This document shows, in pieces, positions 26,086 through 34,326 of a stretch of DNA of 39,482 nucleotides. Source of the DNA: Aquamicrobium aerolatum DSM 21857 (GTDB lineage: Bacteria; Pseudomonadota; Alphaproteobacteria; Rhizobiales; Rhizobiaceae); the NCBI RefSeq assembly GCF_900113935.1, contig NZ_FORF01000023.1, positions 1-39,482 of the forward strand, read 5' to 3'. Each line of letters begins with the position of its first letter. Positions within the stretch are counted from its first letter, which is position 1. A program made the translations under genes and the position numbers. The notes beneath the pieces are model-generated. The model was not told the origin of the DNA. It searched no databases and saw only the letters and a program-made list of their open reading frames with translations.

Positions 26086-26510
26086 GCCGGTAGCGAGATG
26101 CGCCCCTCTTTATCGATTGGAAAATCCGGGTTCCATGCTACCTCCCAGAGATGACCTTCCGTATCCTCAAAATACCCCTGCACGCCTCCCCAGAATGCCT
26201 TCTGGGCGGGCTTGAGGATACGGCCTCCAGCGGTTTCGGCGACCTTCAACACCGCTTCCACTTCCGCCGGTGTGCGCGTGTTGTAAGCGAGCGCCAAGCC
26301 GGGACTTCCCCTCGGTCCTAAAGCTGCCTGCCCGGAATCCTCCATCAACGCTTCGCGTGGCCACAGAGCCAGAATCAGACCACCCATCTGGAAGAACGCA
26401 ACGTTTTCGACAAAGCGCTGATCGCGCTTCAGCCCCATCGTCTCGTAGAACTGCGCAGCCCGATCGAGATCCTCGACGCCCAGAGTGATGATAGATACGC
26501 GTGGCTCCAT
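26082..26510 (-). CDS. VOC-family (glyoxalase/bleomycin-resistance-like) protein
   Basis: The 142-residue protein has the two beta-alpha-beta-beta-beta modules of the vicinal-oxygen-chelate fold: VSIITLGVEDLDRAAQFYE at the start and YFEDTEGHLWEVAW near the end with a likely metal-ligand Glu. It is too general to assign a reaction. The ATG at 26508-26510 overlaps the enoyl-CoA hydratase stop (TGATG) and has GGGGGAG upstream, which argues against the earlier in-frame ATG at 26525. Confidence 0.85.
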   Translation of the reverse strand: MEPRVSIITLGVEDLDRAAQFYETMGLKRDQRFVENVAFFQMGGLILALWPREALMEDSGQAALGPRGSPGLALAYNTRTPAEVEAVLKVAETAGGRILKPAQKAFWGGVQGYFEDTEGHLWEVAWNPDFPIDKEGRISLPA

Positions 26511-27334
26511 CACTCCCCCTTCCACTCCGGTGTTCGCTTCTCGACGAATGCGCCCATGCCCTCTTCTGCGTCGCGCGCGAGCATGTTTTCGACCATGACG
26601 CCGGACGTATAGGCATAGGCGTCCGCCAGCTCCATTTCAGCCTGCCTGTAGAAGGCTTCCTTGCCAATCTTGAGTGTCAAAGGCGACTTGGAAACAATCG
26701 TTTGCGCGTATTTCGAGACAATCTGATTCAAGTATTCCTTGGGCACCACGCGATTGATCAGACCAAAGTCGCGCGCCCTCAGGGCGTCAATCGCCTCTCC
26801 GGTCAGAAGCATCTCCATCGCGTGTTTTCGGGAAACATTGCGCGACAATGCCACCATCGGCGTGGAGCAAAACAAGCCGATATTGACGCCAGGTGTCGCG
26901 AAAGTGGAATGGTCACTGACAATCGCCAGATCGCAGCTGGCAACCAGCTGACATCCCGCAGCAGTTGCCATGCCATCAACCTCCGCGATCACCGGCTTGG
27001 GAAGTCCCACGATCGTCTGCATCAGGCGCGCGCAGGCATCCATCGTCTGCGCAAAGAACGCCCGGCCGCGGTCCGCGTCAGCACGATGGGCGTTCAATTC
27101 CTTGATGTCGTGGCCTGCGCAGAAGACTTTCCCTTCCGCAGCGATAATGACGACGCGAACCTCGCGATCCCGATATGCAGCGTCAAGTCCGTGCTGAAGC
27201 TCCGCGATCGTTGCCAGAGAAAGCGCATTCGCCGGCGGGTTGGTCAGCGTCAAACGCAGCACGCCATCCTTGAACGCCTGCGCCACATATGCGCCTTCAG
27301 CCTTGCCCTGCTTCGTCGCGAGGGTGTCCGTCAT
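26510..27334 (-). CDS. Enoyl-CoA hydratase/isomerase family protein, ECHDC3-like
   Basis: The 274-residue crotonase-fold protein closely follows the human ECHDC3 pattern. Landmarks are NPPANALSL, the oxyanion segment VFCAGHDIKEL, AAGCQLVASCDLAI, FATPGVNIGLFCSTP, MEMLLTGEAIDA and the C-terminal AFVEKRTPEWKG. It binds an acyl-CoA thioester in the cytoplasm; the exact reaction of ECHDC3 proteins is not settled. The ATG at 27334 has GGAG seven bases upstream, and earlier in-frame ATGs are less convincing. It heads the chain ECH-VOC-CoA-binding, all linked by overlapping start and stop codons. A thioesterase gene is divergent. Confidence 0.88.
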   Translation of the reverse strand: MTDTLATKQGKAEGAYVAQAFKDGVLRLTLTNPPANALSLATIAELQHGLDAAYRDREVRVVIIAAEGKVFCAGHDIKELNAHRADADRGRAFFAQTMDACARLMQTIVGLPKPVIAEVDGMATAAGCQLVASCDLAIVSDHSTFATPGVNIGLFCSTPMVALSRNVSRKHAMEMLLTGEAIDALRARDFGLINRVVPKEYLNQIVSKYAQTIVSKSPLTLKIGKEAFYRQAEMELADAYAYTSGVMVENMLARDAEEGMGAFVEKRTPEWKGE

Positions 27335-27471
27335 TGCAATCTCCATGTCCTGCGCCTGCGCAGATCTTTCCACTCCCCTGAAAACTAGCATGTGCAGGGT
27401 TGAAGGAAAGCTTCGAAATGGCCAAAGTCCCTATTGACGTTTACGCAAACGGAACCTGGAGGAGCATGTCG

Positions 27472-27909
27472 ATGAGCGAACTGACGCCGGTGATGACCGC
27501 CGACGAAATCAACGATTTCCTGAAAAAGGTTTACCCCCAGCTCAACGATGACTTCTCCGACTACGAGACTCTCGACGTTTTTCCCGGCGGCGCGACAGTG
27601 CGTCTCAATGCCAATGAACGTCATCTGCGCCCCGGCGGCACGGTGTCCGGCCCATCCCTGTTTACGCTTGCCGATATCGGCGGCTATGTCTGCGTCCTGT
27701 CTCACGCTGGCCCCGACGCGCTGTCGGTGACGACCAATCTGAATATCAATTTCATGCGCAAGGCCGAAGCCGGCCCAGTCACCGGACATTGCAAGATCCT
27801 GAAGCTCGGACGCAGCTTGATGGTGTATGACATCACCATGACTGCCGGTGCTGACAATCACGTTGTGGCGCACGCAACCGGCACCTACTCAATTCCGCCA
27901 AAGCGATAA
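27472..27909 (+). CDS. PaaI-family hot-dog thioesterase
   Basis: The 145-residue single hot-dog domain has the family core HLRPGGTVSGPSLFTLADIGG, where Asp in LAD would be the usual catalytic acid, followed by TTNLNINFMRKAEAG. It probably hydrolyses an acyl-CoA in the cytoplasm. I chose the ATG at 27472 because GGAGGAG lies 7 bases upstream; the frame is open back to 27400 and the in-frame ATG at 27418 has no such site. It is transcribed away from the enoyl-CoA hydratase operon, which suggests a shared acyl-CoA theme. Confidence 0.82.
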   Translation: MSELTPVMTADEINDFLKKVYPQLNDDFSDYETLDVFPGGATVRLNANERHLRPGGTVSGPSLFTLADIGGYVCVLSHAGPDALSVTTNLNINFMRKAEAGPVTGHCKILKLGRSLMVYDITMTAGADNHVVAHATGTYSIPPKR

Positions 27910-27987
27910 TGATATGGTAAAATAATACCACACATCTAGGGCATTGTTTTTGCTTTGTTTTTACACAAGCACCACATCTGACTGCGC

Positions 27988-28016
27988 TTGACGCTATTCG
28001 AGCGCCTGTCTATAAG
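27988..28016 (+). promoter_or_regulatory. Strong sigma70-type promoter of rplM-rpsI
   Basis: TTGACG (27988-27993), a 17-base spacer and TATAAG (28011-28016) form a near-consensus promoter. Transcription would start about 120 bases before rplM, giving a leader with short hairpins (for example GCAGG/CCTGC at 28064-28078). Confidence 0.75.
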
Positions 28017-28145
28017 CCTCTTCGAATGTGACATCCCTTTTTCGGGACTGCATTCTATGAAAGCAGGCCAAGCCTGCTCTCAACAAAGCAACAAGAAACG
28101 CTCGGCTGCGCCTCGGCTCACCGGGTCCAAGAGAAAGCTAGTACC

Positions 28146-28610
28146 ATGGCAACCTTTTCGCAGAAGCCTGCGGACGTGGTGAAGAAGTGGGTGCTGATCG
28201 ACGCTGAAGACGTCGTTCTCGGTCGCCTCGCTTCTCTCGTCGCCAACCGTCTGCGCGGCAAGCACAAAGCAACCTTCACGCCCCACGTTGACGATGGCGA
28301 CAACGTCATCATCATCAACGCCGACAAGGTCGCACTGACCGGCAAGAAGTACACCGACAAGATGTACTACTGGCACACCGGCCACCCAGGCGGCATCAAG
28401 GAGCGCACCGCTCGCCAGATCCTCGAAGGCCGCTTCCCGGAGCGCGTCGTTGAGAAGGCCATCGAGCGCATGATCCCGCGCGGCCCGCTCGGCCGTCGCC
28501 AGATGAAGAACCTGCGCGTCTACGCCGGAGCAGAGCACCCGCATGAGGCACAGCAGCCCGAGGTTCTCGACGTTGCAGCGCTCAACACCAAGAACAAGAG
28601 GGCCGCATAA
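28146..28610 (+). CDS. rplM: 50S ribosomal protein L13
   Basis: The 154-residue ribosomal protein shows the L13 landmarks [35 protein letters not shown] and [18 protein letters not shown]. It binds 23S rRNA early in 50S assembly. Its stop codon overlaps the rpsI start (TAATG), giving coupled translation of the two subunit proteins. Confidence 0.98.
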   Translation: MATFSQKPADVVKKWVLIDAEDVVLGRLASLVANRLRGKHKATFTPHVDDGDNVIIINADKVALTGKKYTDKMYYWHTGHPGGIKERTARQILEGRFPERVVEKAIERMIPRGPLGRRQMKNLRVYAGAEHPHEAQQPEVLDVAALNTKNKRAA

Positions 28611-29083
28611 TGGCTGATCTTTCCTCCCTCGCAGAACTCGGCCAGGCGACTTCGTCCGAGCCAGCTGCACCGGTTCACGTGCAGAAGCTGGACAAGTATG
28701 GCCGCGCTTATGCAACCGGCAAGCGCAAGGACGCGATTGCACGCGTCTGGATCAAGCCAGGCACCGGCAAGATCATCATCAACGACAAGGAGTACGATCA
28801 GTACTTCGCGCGTCCGGTTCTCCAGATGATCCTGCAGCAGCCGATCGTCGCTTCGAACCGCGCAGGTCAGTACGACGTCATCGCAACCGTTGCTGGTGGC
28901 GGTCTGTCCGGCCAAGCTGGCGCAGTGCGTCACGGCATCTCCAAGGCCCTCACCTACTACGAGCCGGCCCTGCGCGCCGTCCTCAAGAAGGGTGGCTTCC
29001 TGACCCGCGACAGCCGTACGGTTGAGCGCAAGAAGTACGGTCGGGCCAAGGCTCGTCGTTCGTTCCAGTTCTCCAAGCGCTAA
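28610..29083 (+). CDS. rpsI: 30S ribosomal protein S9
   Basis: The 157-residue protein has a short alphaproteobacterial N-terminal extension, then the S9 core [39 protein letters not shown] and the basic C-terminal tail ending RRSFQFSKR that reaches the P-site tRNA. It overlaps rplM by one base (TAATG) and is followed by a strong terminator. Confidence 0.98.
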   Translation: MADLSSLAELGQATSSEPAAPVHVQKLDKYGRAYATGKRKDAIARVWIKPGTGKIIINDKEYDQYFARPVLQMILQQPIVASNRAGQYDVIATVAGGGLSGQAGAVRHGISKALTYYEPALRAVLKKGGFLTRDSRTVERKKYGRAKARRSFQFSKR

Positions 29084-29126
29084 ACGCTTGGAAGCCTGCT
29101 GGACTTCCAGCAAGCAGGACACAGAA

Positions 29127-29156
29127 AAGGCGGACCTTCGGGCCCGCCTTTTTCTT
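29127..29156 (+). terminator. Rho-independent terminator of rplM-rpsI
   Basis: AAGGCGG and CCGCCTT arms around a short inner GACC/TTCG/GGCC loop (29127-29150) are followed by TTTCTTTG. The stem is GC-rich and lies 43 bases after the rpsI stop. Confidence 0.88.
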
Positions 29157-29274
29157 TGTCCTCACTCCGGGAAAACTGCAAGCAGACCGCACGCTTCAAG
29201 CGCTCACCAGCCACGCCTCAGCGACAACGATTCGGAATTAGGACGGACGGCCGAAGGAATTGTCTACCTGTCGG

Positions 29275-29309
29275 TTGACTCACGAACAAAAGAAGAACAT
29301 AATAGGAAC
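29275..29309 (+). promoter_or_regulatory. Sigma70-type promoter overlapped by three tandem LexA half-sites
   Basis: TTGACT (29275-29280) and CATAAT (29298-29303) are separated by exactly 17 bases. Lying over the spacer and -10 box are three copies of GAAC at 29284, 29295 and 29306, each separated by exactly 7 bases. Read on the other strand this is GTTC-N7-GTTC-N7-GTTC, two overlapping copies of the established alphaproteobacterial LexA box GTTC-N7-GTTC. The placement would block RNA polymerase. The predicted transcript starts about 20 bases before the 28-codon ORF at 29332. Confidence 0.8.
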
Positions 29310-29331
29310 ATATCGAAAAGAGAGGTCCGAT

Positions 29332-29418
29332 ATGTCTGAGTTTCTTCAAGATGTCGCTTCGCTCGTTTCCATGAGCACGTTCCTTGTCGCCGTCGCCATG
29401 CTGATTGGTGCGCTTTAG
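29332..29418 (+). CDS. Small (28-residue) single-span membrane peptide under probable SOS control
   Basis: An ATG at 29332 follows GAGAGG by 6 bases and encodes 28 residues to a TAG at 29416-29418. The N-terminal dozen residues ([12 protein letters not shown]) look amphipathic with two acidic side chains, and the rest ([14 protein letters not shown]) is a hydrophobic segment of membrane-span character with no charges. Promoter, LexA sites, ribosome-binding site and ORF are spaced as in a compact SOS gene. Known SOS-induced peptides of this size are Caulobacter SidA, a division inhibitor, and E. coli TisB, a membrane toxin. I do not claim homology to either. The ORF overlaps the 3' end of convergent lipB by 4 bases. 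Confidence 0.65.
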   Translation: MSEFLQDVASLVSMSTFLVAVAMLIGAL

Positions 29419-30131
29419 AGCGGCGCCGCTGGCCCAAATACTTCCTCGAAAGCTGCCTTCAATGCGATGTCGTAGTCCGTCATCGTGACGGGCAGCCCCA
29501 GGTCCACCAGACTGGTGACACCGTATCCCGAGATCCCGCATGGCACGATGCCACCAAAATGCGACAGATCTGGCTCGACGTTCACCGAGATGCCGTGGAG
29601 GCTCACCCAGCGCCGAAGGCGAATGCCGATAGCGGCAATCTTGTCTTCCGCCGGGCTCCCATCCGGCAGGCGTGGCTTGTCTGGGCGCGTCACCCACACG
29701 CCGACGCGATCCTCGCGGCGCTCGCCTGTGACATTGAAGTGCGCCAGTGAAGATATGATCCAGGTTTCCAGTGCGGCTACGAAGGCGCGCACATCTTCCT
29801 TGCGGCGCTTCAGATCGAGCATCAGGTAGGCCACACGTTGGCCCGGGCCATGATAGGTATACTCACCGCCGCGCCCTGCATCGTAAACAGGAAAGCGCTC
29901 CGGCTCGATCAGGTCCTTCGAATCGGCGCTCGACCCAGCAGTGTAGAGCGGAGGGTGCTCCACCAGCCACACCAGCTCACGTGCCCCGTCGTTGCGAATC
30001 GCAGCCGCCCGCTCTTCCATCACCGACAGGGCTGTTGCGTAATCGACGAAGCCCGGCTCGATACGCCATTCGACCGGTGGATTTGCACTGGTCGGCAAAA
30101 AGGTCGGGGGAAGCTGTTTTCGGTCTGTCAT
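29415..30131 (-). CDS. lipB: Octanoyl-[acyl-carrier-protein]:protein octanoyltransferase LipB
   Basis: The 238-residue enzyme transfers octanoate from ACP to lipoyl domains, the first step of lipoate synthesis. It has the [18 protein letters not shown] motif (about residues 87-104), the invariant Lys164 in [17 protein letters not shown] and the catalytic Cys198 in [14 protein letters not shown]. Length is normal for alphaproteobacteria. It is transcribed toward the small SOS-type ORF and overlaps its stop region. Confidence 0.96.
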   Translation of the reverse strand: MTDRKQLPPTFLPTSANPPVEWRIEPGFVDYATALSVMEERAAAIRNDGARELVWLVEHPPLYTAGSSADSKDLIEPERFPVYDAGRGGEYTYHGPGQRVAYLMLDLKRRKEDVRAFVAALETWIISSLAHFNVTGERREDRVGVWVTRPDKPRLPDGSPAEDKIAAIGIRLRRWVSLHGISVNVEPDLSHFGGIVPCGISGYGVTSLVDLGLPVTMTDYDIALKAAFEEVFGPAAPL

Positions 30132-30240
30132 GGCGGCTTTTTCCGGTGTTTACGCACATATGGAGGCTTGGGCGCAAAAGGTCCAGCTAGCGGATTTTCA
30201 AACCTTTTTTGGAATATTGCGAAAACCGCGCAAACCGCTC

Positions 30241-30269
30241 TTGTGCCCCGCATATCGATTTGCTACATG
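30241..30269 (+). promoter_or_regulatory. Candidate promoter of tRNA-Leu
   Basis: TTGTGC (30241-30246) and TACATG (30264-30269) are 17 bases apart; transcription would begin about 30 bases before the tRNA. Confidence 0.4.
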
Positions 30270-30307
30270 CCCATTCGCCGGCGCAAAACCGGCTCCTTCG
30301 TGACAGT

Positions 30308-30392
30308 GCGGTCGTGGCGGAATTGGTAGACGCGCAGCGTTGAGGTCGCTGTGGGGCAACCCGTGGAAGTTCGAGTCTTCTCGACCGCACCA
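30308..30392 (+). tRNA. tRNA-Leu (anticodon GAG)
   Basis: The 85-base gene folds as a class II tRNA. The acceptor arm GCGGTCG (30308-30314) pairs with CGACCGC (30382-30388), followed by A and an encoded CCA. The D-loop region is TGGCGGAATTGGTAGACGC, and the anticodon stem AGCG/CGCT frames loop TTGAGGT with anticodon GAG at 30342-30344. The long variable arm TGTGGGGCAACCCGTG and the T-loop GTTCGAGTC are typical of leucine tRNA. No integrated element or repeated 3' end was seen beside it. Confidence 0.95.
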
Positions 30393-30620
30393 TCACTCTC
30401 CCGGTAGAATGATCTCGGGACCGCCGCTCATCGGCATCTTCTCAAACAAACAACTGCCAGCTTTGTGATCGCTTGGATGCGATTGAAGTTTTGCCTTGCC
30501 GCATCTCTCCAGACATTTTTCAGCAGCGTGTTTTCTGTCCCCGCGTCCGGCATCTTGTTTGCCTATGCCTTTCGTGCGACCACCCTGTGAACCCTTATGT
30601 CAGGATCCTTGCGAGGCAGT

Positions 30621-31577
30621 ATGCCATCAGATGCCATTGACCGCGCCTTCACCGCTCGCCGGAATATCGGGAGCGAAGCTGAACCGACCTACGCCGGCGC
30701 ATTGTCCTTCCTGAGACGCCGTTTCTCCAAGGACGTTGCGAATACAGATGCCGTCGTATGGGGGATTCCGTTCGATGCTGCGGTTTCGAACCGCCCCGGA
30801 GCGCGCTTCGGTCCACAAGCCATCCGCCGCGCTTCCGCAATATTCGACGTCGATCCACAATATCCGTTTGGCATCGACCTGTTCGAGAGCATGGCGATTG
30901 TCGATTATGGCGACTGCCTGCTCGACTACGGAAATCATCAGGAAACACCCGCGACGATCGAACGCGAAGCCACGCACCTGCTTGCACAGACCGATTTCCT
31001 GCTGTCACTGGGTGGCGACCACTTCGTCACGTGGCCCATCCTGAAGGCGCATGCAGCAAAGCACGGTCCGCTGGCGCTGGTCCAGTTCGACGCCCATCAG
31101 GATACATGGTTCGACGATGACAAACGTATCGACCACGGCTCGTTCGTGGCCCGCGCCGTGCGCGCAGGAATCATCGATCCCGAACGGTCCATCCAGATCG
31201 GAATCCGGACCCATGCGCCCGACGATTTCGGACTGAAGATCATCTATGGTCATGAAGTCGAAGAAATGCACCCCGACGAGATCGCAGCGGCAATCGAGCA
31301 ACGGACCGGCGGGCACAAGACATACCTCACATTCGATATCGACTGTCTCGATCCAGCCTATGCTCCGGGGACAGGCACGCCAGTGGCAGGCGGCCCGTCC
31401 AGCGCCAAGATGCTGTCGGTGCTGCGCAAACTTGGTGGGCTGAACGTCGTTGGTGCAGATGTGGTCGAGGTCGCACCAGCCTATGATCATGCCGACGTCA
31501 CCGCGATCGCGGGCGCCACGGTAGCCATGTACTATCTCGGGCTGCTGGCGGAGAAGAAACGCAGGCTGTCGGCCTGA
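30621..31577 (+). CDS. Agmatinase/ureohydrolase family protein, SpeB-like
   Basis: The 318-residue protein is a binuclear-manganese ureohydrolase. The metal-binding motifs are SLGGDHFVTWP, QFDAHQDTW and TFDIDCLDPAYAPGTGTP, all complete, and the N-terminal WGIPFDAAVSNRPGARFGPQAIR is typical of agmatinases. It probably hydrolyses agmatine or a related guanidino compound to urea and an amine. I prefer the ATG at 30621 with GAGG just upstream because it gives the usual MPSDAIDRAFTARR start; an in-frame ATG at 30597 would add 8 residues. Substrate within the family is not certain. It precedes argC on the same strand, with 82 bases between them. Confidence 0.85.
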   Translation: MPSDAIDRAFTARRNIGSEAEPTYAGALSFLRRRFSKDVANTDAVVWGIPFDAAVSNRPGARFGPQAIRRASAIFDVDPQYPFGIDLFESMAIVDYGDCLLDYGNHQETPATIEREATHLLAQTDFLLSLGGDHFVTWPILKAHAAKHGPLALVQFDAHQDTWFDDDKRIDHGSFVARAVRAGIIDPERSIQIGIRTHAPDDFGLKIIYGHEVEEMHPDEIAAAIEQRTGGHKTYLTFDIDCLDPAYAPGTGTPVAGGPSSAKMLSVLRKLGGLNVVGADVVEVAPAYDHADVTAIAGATVAMYYLGLLAEKKRRLSA

Positions 31578-31659
31578 CACAGAGAATCAAGCGGTTGGAA
31601 CATTGATTCCGCCGCCTTACGTAACCACTTGAGAATATACGCAGTTTGGACGCAGAAAC

Positions 31660-32592
31660 ATGAAACCGAAAATCTTCATAGATGGCGAACACGGCACCAC
31701 CGGCCTGCAGATTCGCCAACGTCTGGCCGGTCGTCAGGACATTGAGGTGATCTCGATTCCGGAAGCCGAACGCCGCAACGCCAACTTGCGCGAAGAGATG
31801 CTCGGTTCCGCGGACATTGCCATCCTCTGCCTGCCGGACGACGCCTCGCGCGAAGCTGTCGCCATGCTGGAGGGCAATCCCACCACACGCGTGATTGACA
31901 CGTCCACGGCCCATCGTACCGACCCCACCTGGATTTATGGCTTTGCGGAGCTGGAGCCGTCTCAGCGCGGGCTTATCGCGGGCGCACACCGGGTTTCCAA
32001 TCCGGGGTGCTATCCTACGGGTGCGATTGCCCTTCTTCGACCGCTGCGCCTGGCAGGCTTGCTGCCAGCGGACTATCCGATCTCGGTCAACGCAGTGTCC
32101 GGTTACACCGGAGGCGGCAAGCAGCTCATTGCGCAAATGGAAAATGAAGCGGCAGCCGATCATATCGCTGCGCCTCACTTCCTTTACGGGCTCACATTGA
32201 CCCACAAACATGTTCCGGAAATGAAACAGCATGGGCTGCTCGATCGGGCGCCGATCTTTGCGCCCAGCGTAGGCCGGTTCGCACAGGGCATGATTGTTCA
32301 GGTGCCCCTGCATCTGGACCTGCTCGAAGGGGCACCGTCACTCACCAAGATTCATGCCGCACTGGCCGCGCACTATGCGGGCCAGGACGTGGTCGAGGTC
32401 ATGCCGCTGGCCGACAGCAGCACACGAGCACGTGTCGATCCTACAGAGCTCAACGACACCAATCGGATGCGGCTGTATGTCTTCGGAACGGAAGGAAATG
32501 GTCAGGTGAACCTGGTTGCGCAACTCGACAATCTCGGCAAGGGCGCATCTGGTGCCGCTGTGCAAAACATGGATCTGATGCTCGGCGCGTAA
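31660..32592 (+). CDS. argC: N-acetyl-gamma-glutamyl-phosphate reductase ArgC (short, type 2 form)
   Basis: The 310-residue enzyme reduces N-acetylglutamyl phosphate to the semialdehyde in arginine biosynthesis. It shows [13 protein letters not shown] at the NADP site, catalytic Cys117 in [11 protein letters not shown], and [13 protein letters not shown]. The length near 310 residues is that of the short ArgC form found in Rhizobiales. ArgC is frequently found close behind rplM-rpsI in this order; here lipB, a tRNA and an agmatinase-like gene lie between. A strong terminator follows. Confidence 0.95.
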   Translation: MKPKIFIDGEHGTTGLQIRQRLAGRQDIEVISIPEAERRNANLREEMLGSADIAILCLPDDASREAVAMLEGNPTTRVIDTSTAHRTDPTWIYGFAELEPSQRGLIAGAHRVSNPGCYPTGAIALLRPLRLAGLLPADYPISVNAVSGYTGGGKQLIAQMENEAAADHIAAPHFLYGLTLTHKHVPEMKQHGLLDRAPIFAPSVGRFAQGMIVQVPLHLDLLEGAPSLTKIHAALAAHYAGQDVVEVMPLADSSTRARVDPTELNDTNRMRLYVFGTEGNGQVNLVAQLDNLGKGASGAAVQNMDLMLGA

Positions 32593-32613
32593 ACCACTCT
32601 TCTTCGCGACAAG

Positions 32614-32642
32614 AAAAAGGCACGGTCACCCGTGCCTTTTTT
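32614..32642 (+). terminator. Rho-independent terminator of argC
   Basis: AAAAAGGCACG (32614-32624) pairs with CGTGCCTTTTTT (32631-32642) around a 6-base loop, ending in a run of T. It lies 22 bases past the argC stop. Confidence 0.92.
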
Positions 32643-32644
32643 CT

Positions 32645-32748
32645 TTAAAGCATGTCTCCCGAAAGGTGGTGTCGATTTCGGGAGACATGCGTAAAAACAA
32701 GGAGCTAAAGCGTCGGGAGCGCATCTGGGAGATCCCCGCGCGCTTTAA
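32645..32748. repeat. RIME-like palindromic intergenic repeat, copy 1
   Basis: The core is a perfect 15-bp inverted repeat, GCATGTCTCCCGAAA (32650-32664) and TTTCGGGAGACATGC (32676-32690), with an 11-base loop. It is followed by gtaaaaacaaggagctaaag and a second, weaker inverted pair, CTAAAGCG and CGCGCTTTAA. This matches the style of the Rhizobium-specific intergenic mosaic elements (RIME). The right end at 32745-32747 supplies the stop codon of convergent ctaA. Confidence 0.7.
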
Positions 32749-33842
32749 CTCGCAGCGATGATTGCTGTGTCGGCGGGATAGGCTCCGCGGGTGCCTCGCC
32801 AATGCGCGGCAACGAAGCCAAGCAAGACGATTGCAACGCCGTGGTGAAGCAGCGCCGGATGAAGGTGCACGACGGTCAGCAGCGTCACGATGCCAATGGC
32901 TGCCTGGATGGTTACCAGCACGAACAATAATACGGCCCGGCGCGCATGGGTGCTGTTGGGCTCTGTCCTCATGGTCGCGATCATGTGCCAGAAGGCAGCA
33001 GCAAAAACCACATAGGCTCCCAGCCGGTGCAGGAACTGCACGGTCTTCGGGTTTTCGAAGAAATTGAGCCAGAATGGCTGCATCGACAGCAACTGATCCG
33101 GCCAGATGCGACCATCCATCAGCGGCCAGGTGTTGAACGACATTCCGGCATGCAGCCCTGCTACAAGTGCTCCGAGATAAATCTGGAACAGCACGAGAAC
33201 CACCAGCCAGCCTGCAAAGCGCTGTGTGCCGCGCCGGGCTGGTTCGGCAGTGTGCGGCGCCAGTCCACGGGCAATCAGCATCGTCGCCGCGAAAATCAGG
33301 CAGGCGATGATCATATGTGTCGCCAGACGGTACTGGCTGACCCATGCCCGCTCCGACAAGCCGGACGAAACCATCCACCAGCCGATGAAGCCCTGAAAAC
33401 CTCCCAGCGCCAGCAGCCCGAGCAATTTCGGTTTCAGACGGCTTTCCAGACGACCACTGAGCCAGAAGAACGCGAGTGGCAGCGCGACGACAAACCCCAC
33501 GCCCCGCGCCAGGATGCGGTGCGCCCATTCCCACCAGAAAATCACCTTGAACTCGCCAAGGCTCATCCCTCGGTTAACTTCCTCATATTGCGGAATCTGC
33601 CGATACTTGTCGAACTCCTCCAGCCATTCCGCCTCGTTCAATGGCGGGATGACACCGTGGATCGGCTTCCATTCGGTAATCGACAACCCCGACCCGGTCA
33701 GCCGGGTCGCCCCTCCGACAAGAAACAGGGCGAACAAAACAATCAGTACGACATAGAGCCACCAGCGTACCAACTGGCGGTTACGTTGCTCGCGCCCAGT
33801 TGCCTGCCGAGACAGATCGGCCGAAAATGCAGGTGTAACCAT
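32745..33842 (-). CDS. ctaA: Heme A synthase (COX15/CtaA)
   Basis: The 365-residue membrane protein has eight predicted spans and the conserved histidine segments [48 protein letters not shown] and LHPALLHHG that bind hemes b and a. It converts heme O to heme A for cytochrome c oxidase. The motif [18 protein letters not shown] near residue 43 identifies the COX15 family. Length matches the alphaproteobacterial type. The stop codon lies within the end of a RIME-like repeat. A DUF2842 gene is divergent, a frequent partner in this order. Confidence 0.96.
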   Translation of the reverse strand: MVTPAFSADLSRQATGREQRNRQLVRWWLYVVLIVLFALFLVGGATRLTGSGLSITEWKPIHGVIPPLNEAEWLEEFDKYRQIPQYEEVNRGMSLGEFKVIFWWEWAHRILARGVGFVVALPLAFFWLSGRLESRLKPKLLGLLALGGFQGFIGWWMVSSGLSERAWVSQYRLATHMIIACLIFAATMLIARGLAPHTAEPARRGTQRFAGWLVVLVLFQIYLGALVAGLHAGMSFNTWPLMDGRIWPDQLLSMQPFWLNFFENPKTVQFLHRLGAYVVFAAAFWHMIATMRTEPNSTHARRAVLLFVLVTIQAAIGIVTLLTVVHLHPALLHHGVAIVLLGFVAAHWRGTRGAYPADTAIIAAS

Positions 33843-34091
33843 CTAAGCGCCCCTTGCTGGACGCCGCATCATGCATAGATCATGCCCCATGCCGATACGG
33901 ACTATGCAGATGGCCGGTGAACGTGCATGTCAGAATGCTCCATCAAGCCGACCGGAAGTCGATGTTCGTGTGGTGAAACATTGCCTTCGACAAGGCAAGT
34001 CGGGTTTACGCGACACGCCGTCGCGCCTTCTGATCAGACGGTTTGCACTCCAGACATGATAGGTCTATCTGGAGCGCTAAAGGAAAACACC

Positions 34092-34304
34092 ATGAAACTG
34101 CGTCTCAGATCTCTGATCGGTACAATCCTGCTGGTCATCCTCGTTATCACCTACGCGCTGGTGGCCACCATCGTGGCAGTAGCTCAGCTATCGGAATCAG
34201 GACCAGTTGCGCATCTGGCGTATTTCTTTTTCAGCGGTTTCGTCTGGGTCATACCGGCGATGTTCATCGTGAAGTGGATGGTAAGGCCGCAGGAAGAGTC
34301 CTGA
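34092..34304 (+). CDS. DUF2842 family small membrane protein
   Basis: The 70-residue protein has two membrane segments (LIGTILLVILVITYALVATI and YFFFSGFVWVIPAMFIVKW), with the FSGFVWVIPA motif characteristic of DUF2842. The function is unknown, but the gene is commonly found next to ctaA in Rhizobiales, as here (divergent). The ATG at 34092 follows AAAGGAAAA; the open frame upstream is not used. It may take part in cytochrome oxidase assembly, but this is inferred only from position. Confidence 0.85.
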   Translation: MKLRLRSLIGTILLVILVITYALVATIVAVAQLSESGPVAHLAYFFFSGFVWVIPAMFIVKWMVRPQEES

Positions 34305-34326
34305 CTTTTCATCGCGACGCGACTGG

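Noticed and set aside
30308-30620. tRNA-Leu as an attachment site for an integrated element
   Set aside because: No integrase gene, no duplicated tRNA 3' end and ordinary core genes on both sides.
34048-34074. Inverted repeat CTCCAGA/TCTGGAG before the DUF2842 gene
   Set aside because: Arms are only 7 bp with a 13-base loop, and nothing else supports an operator or terminator role.
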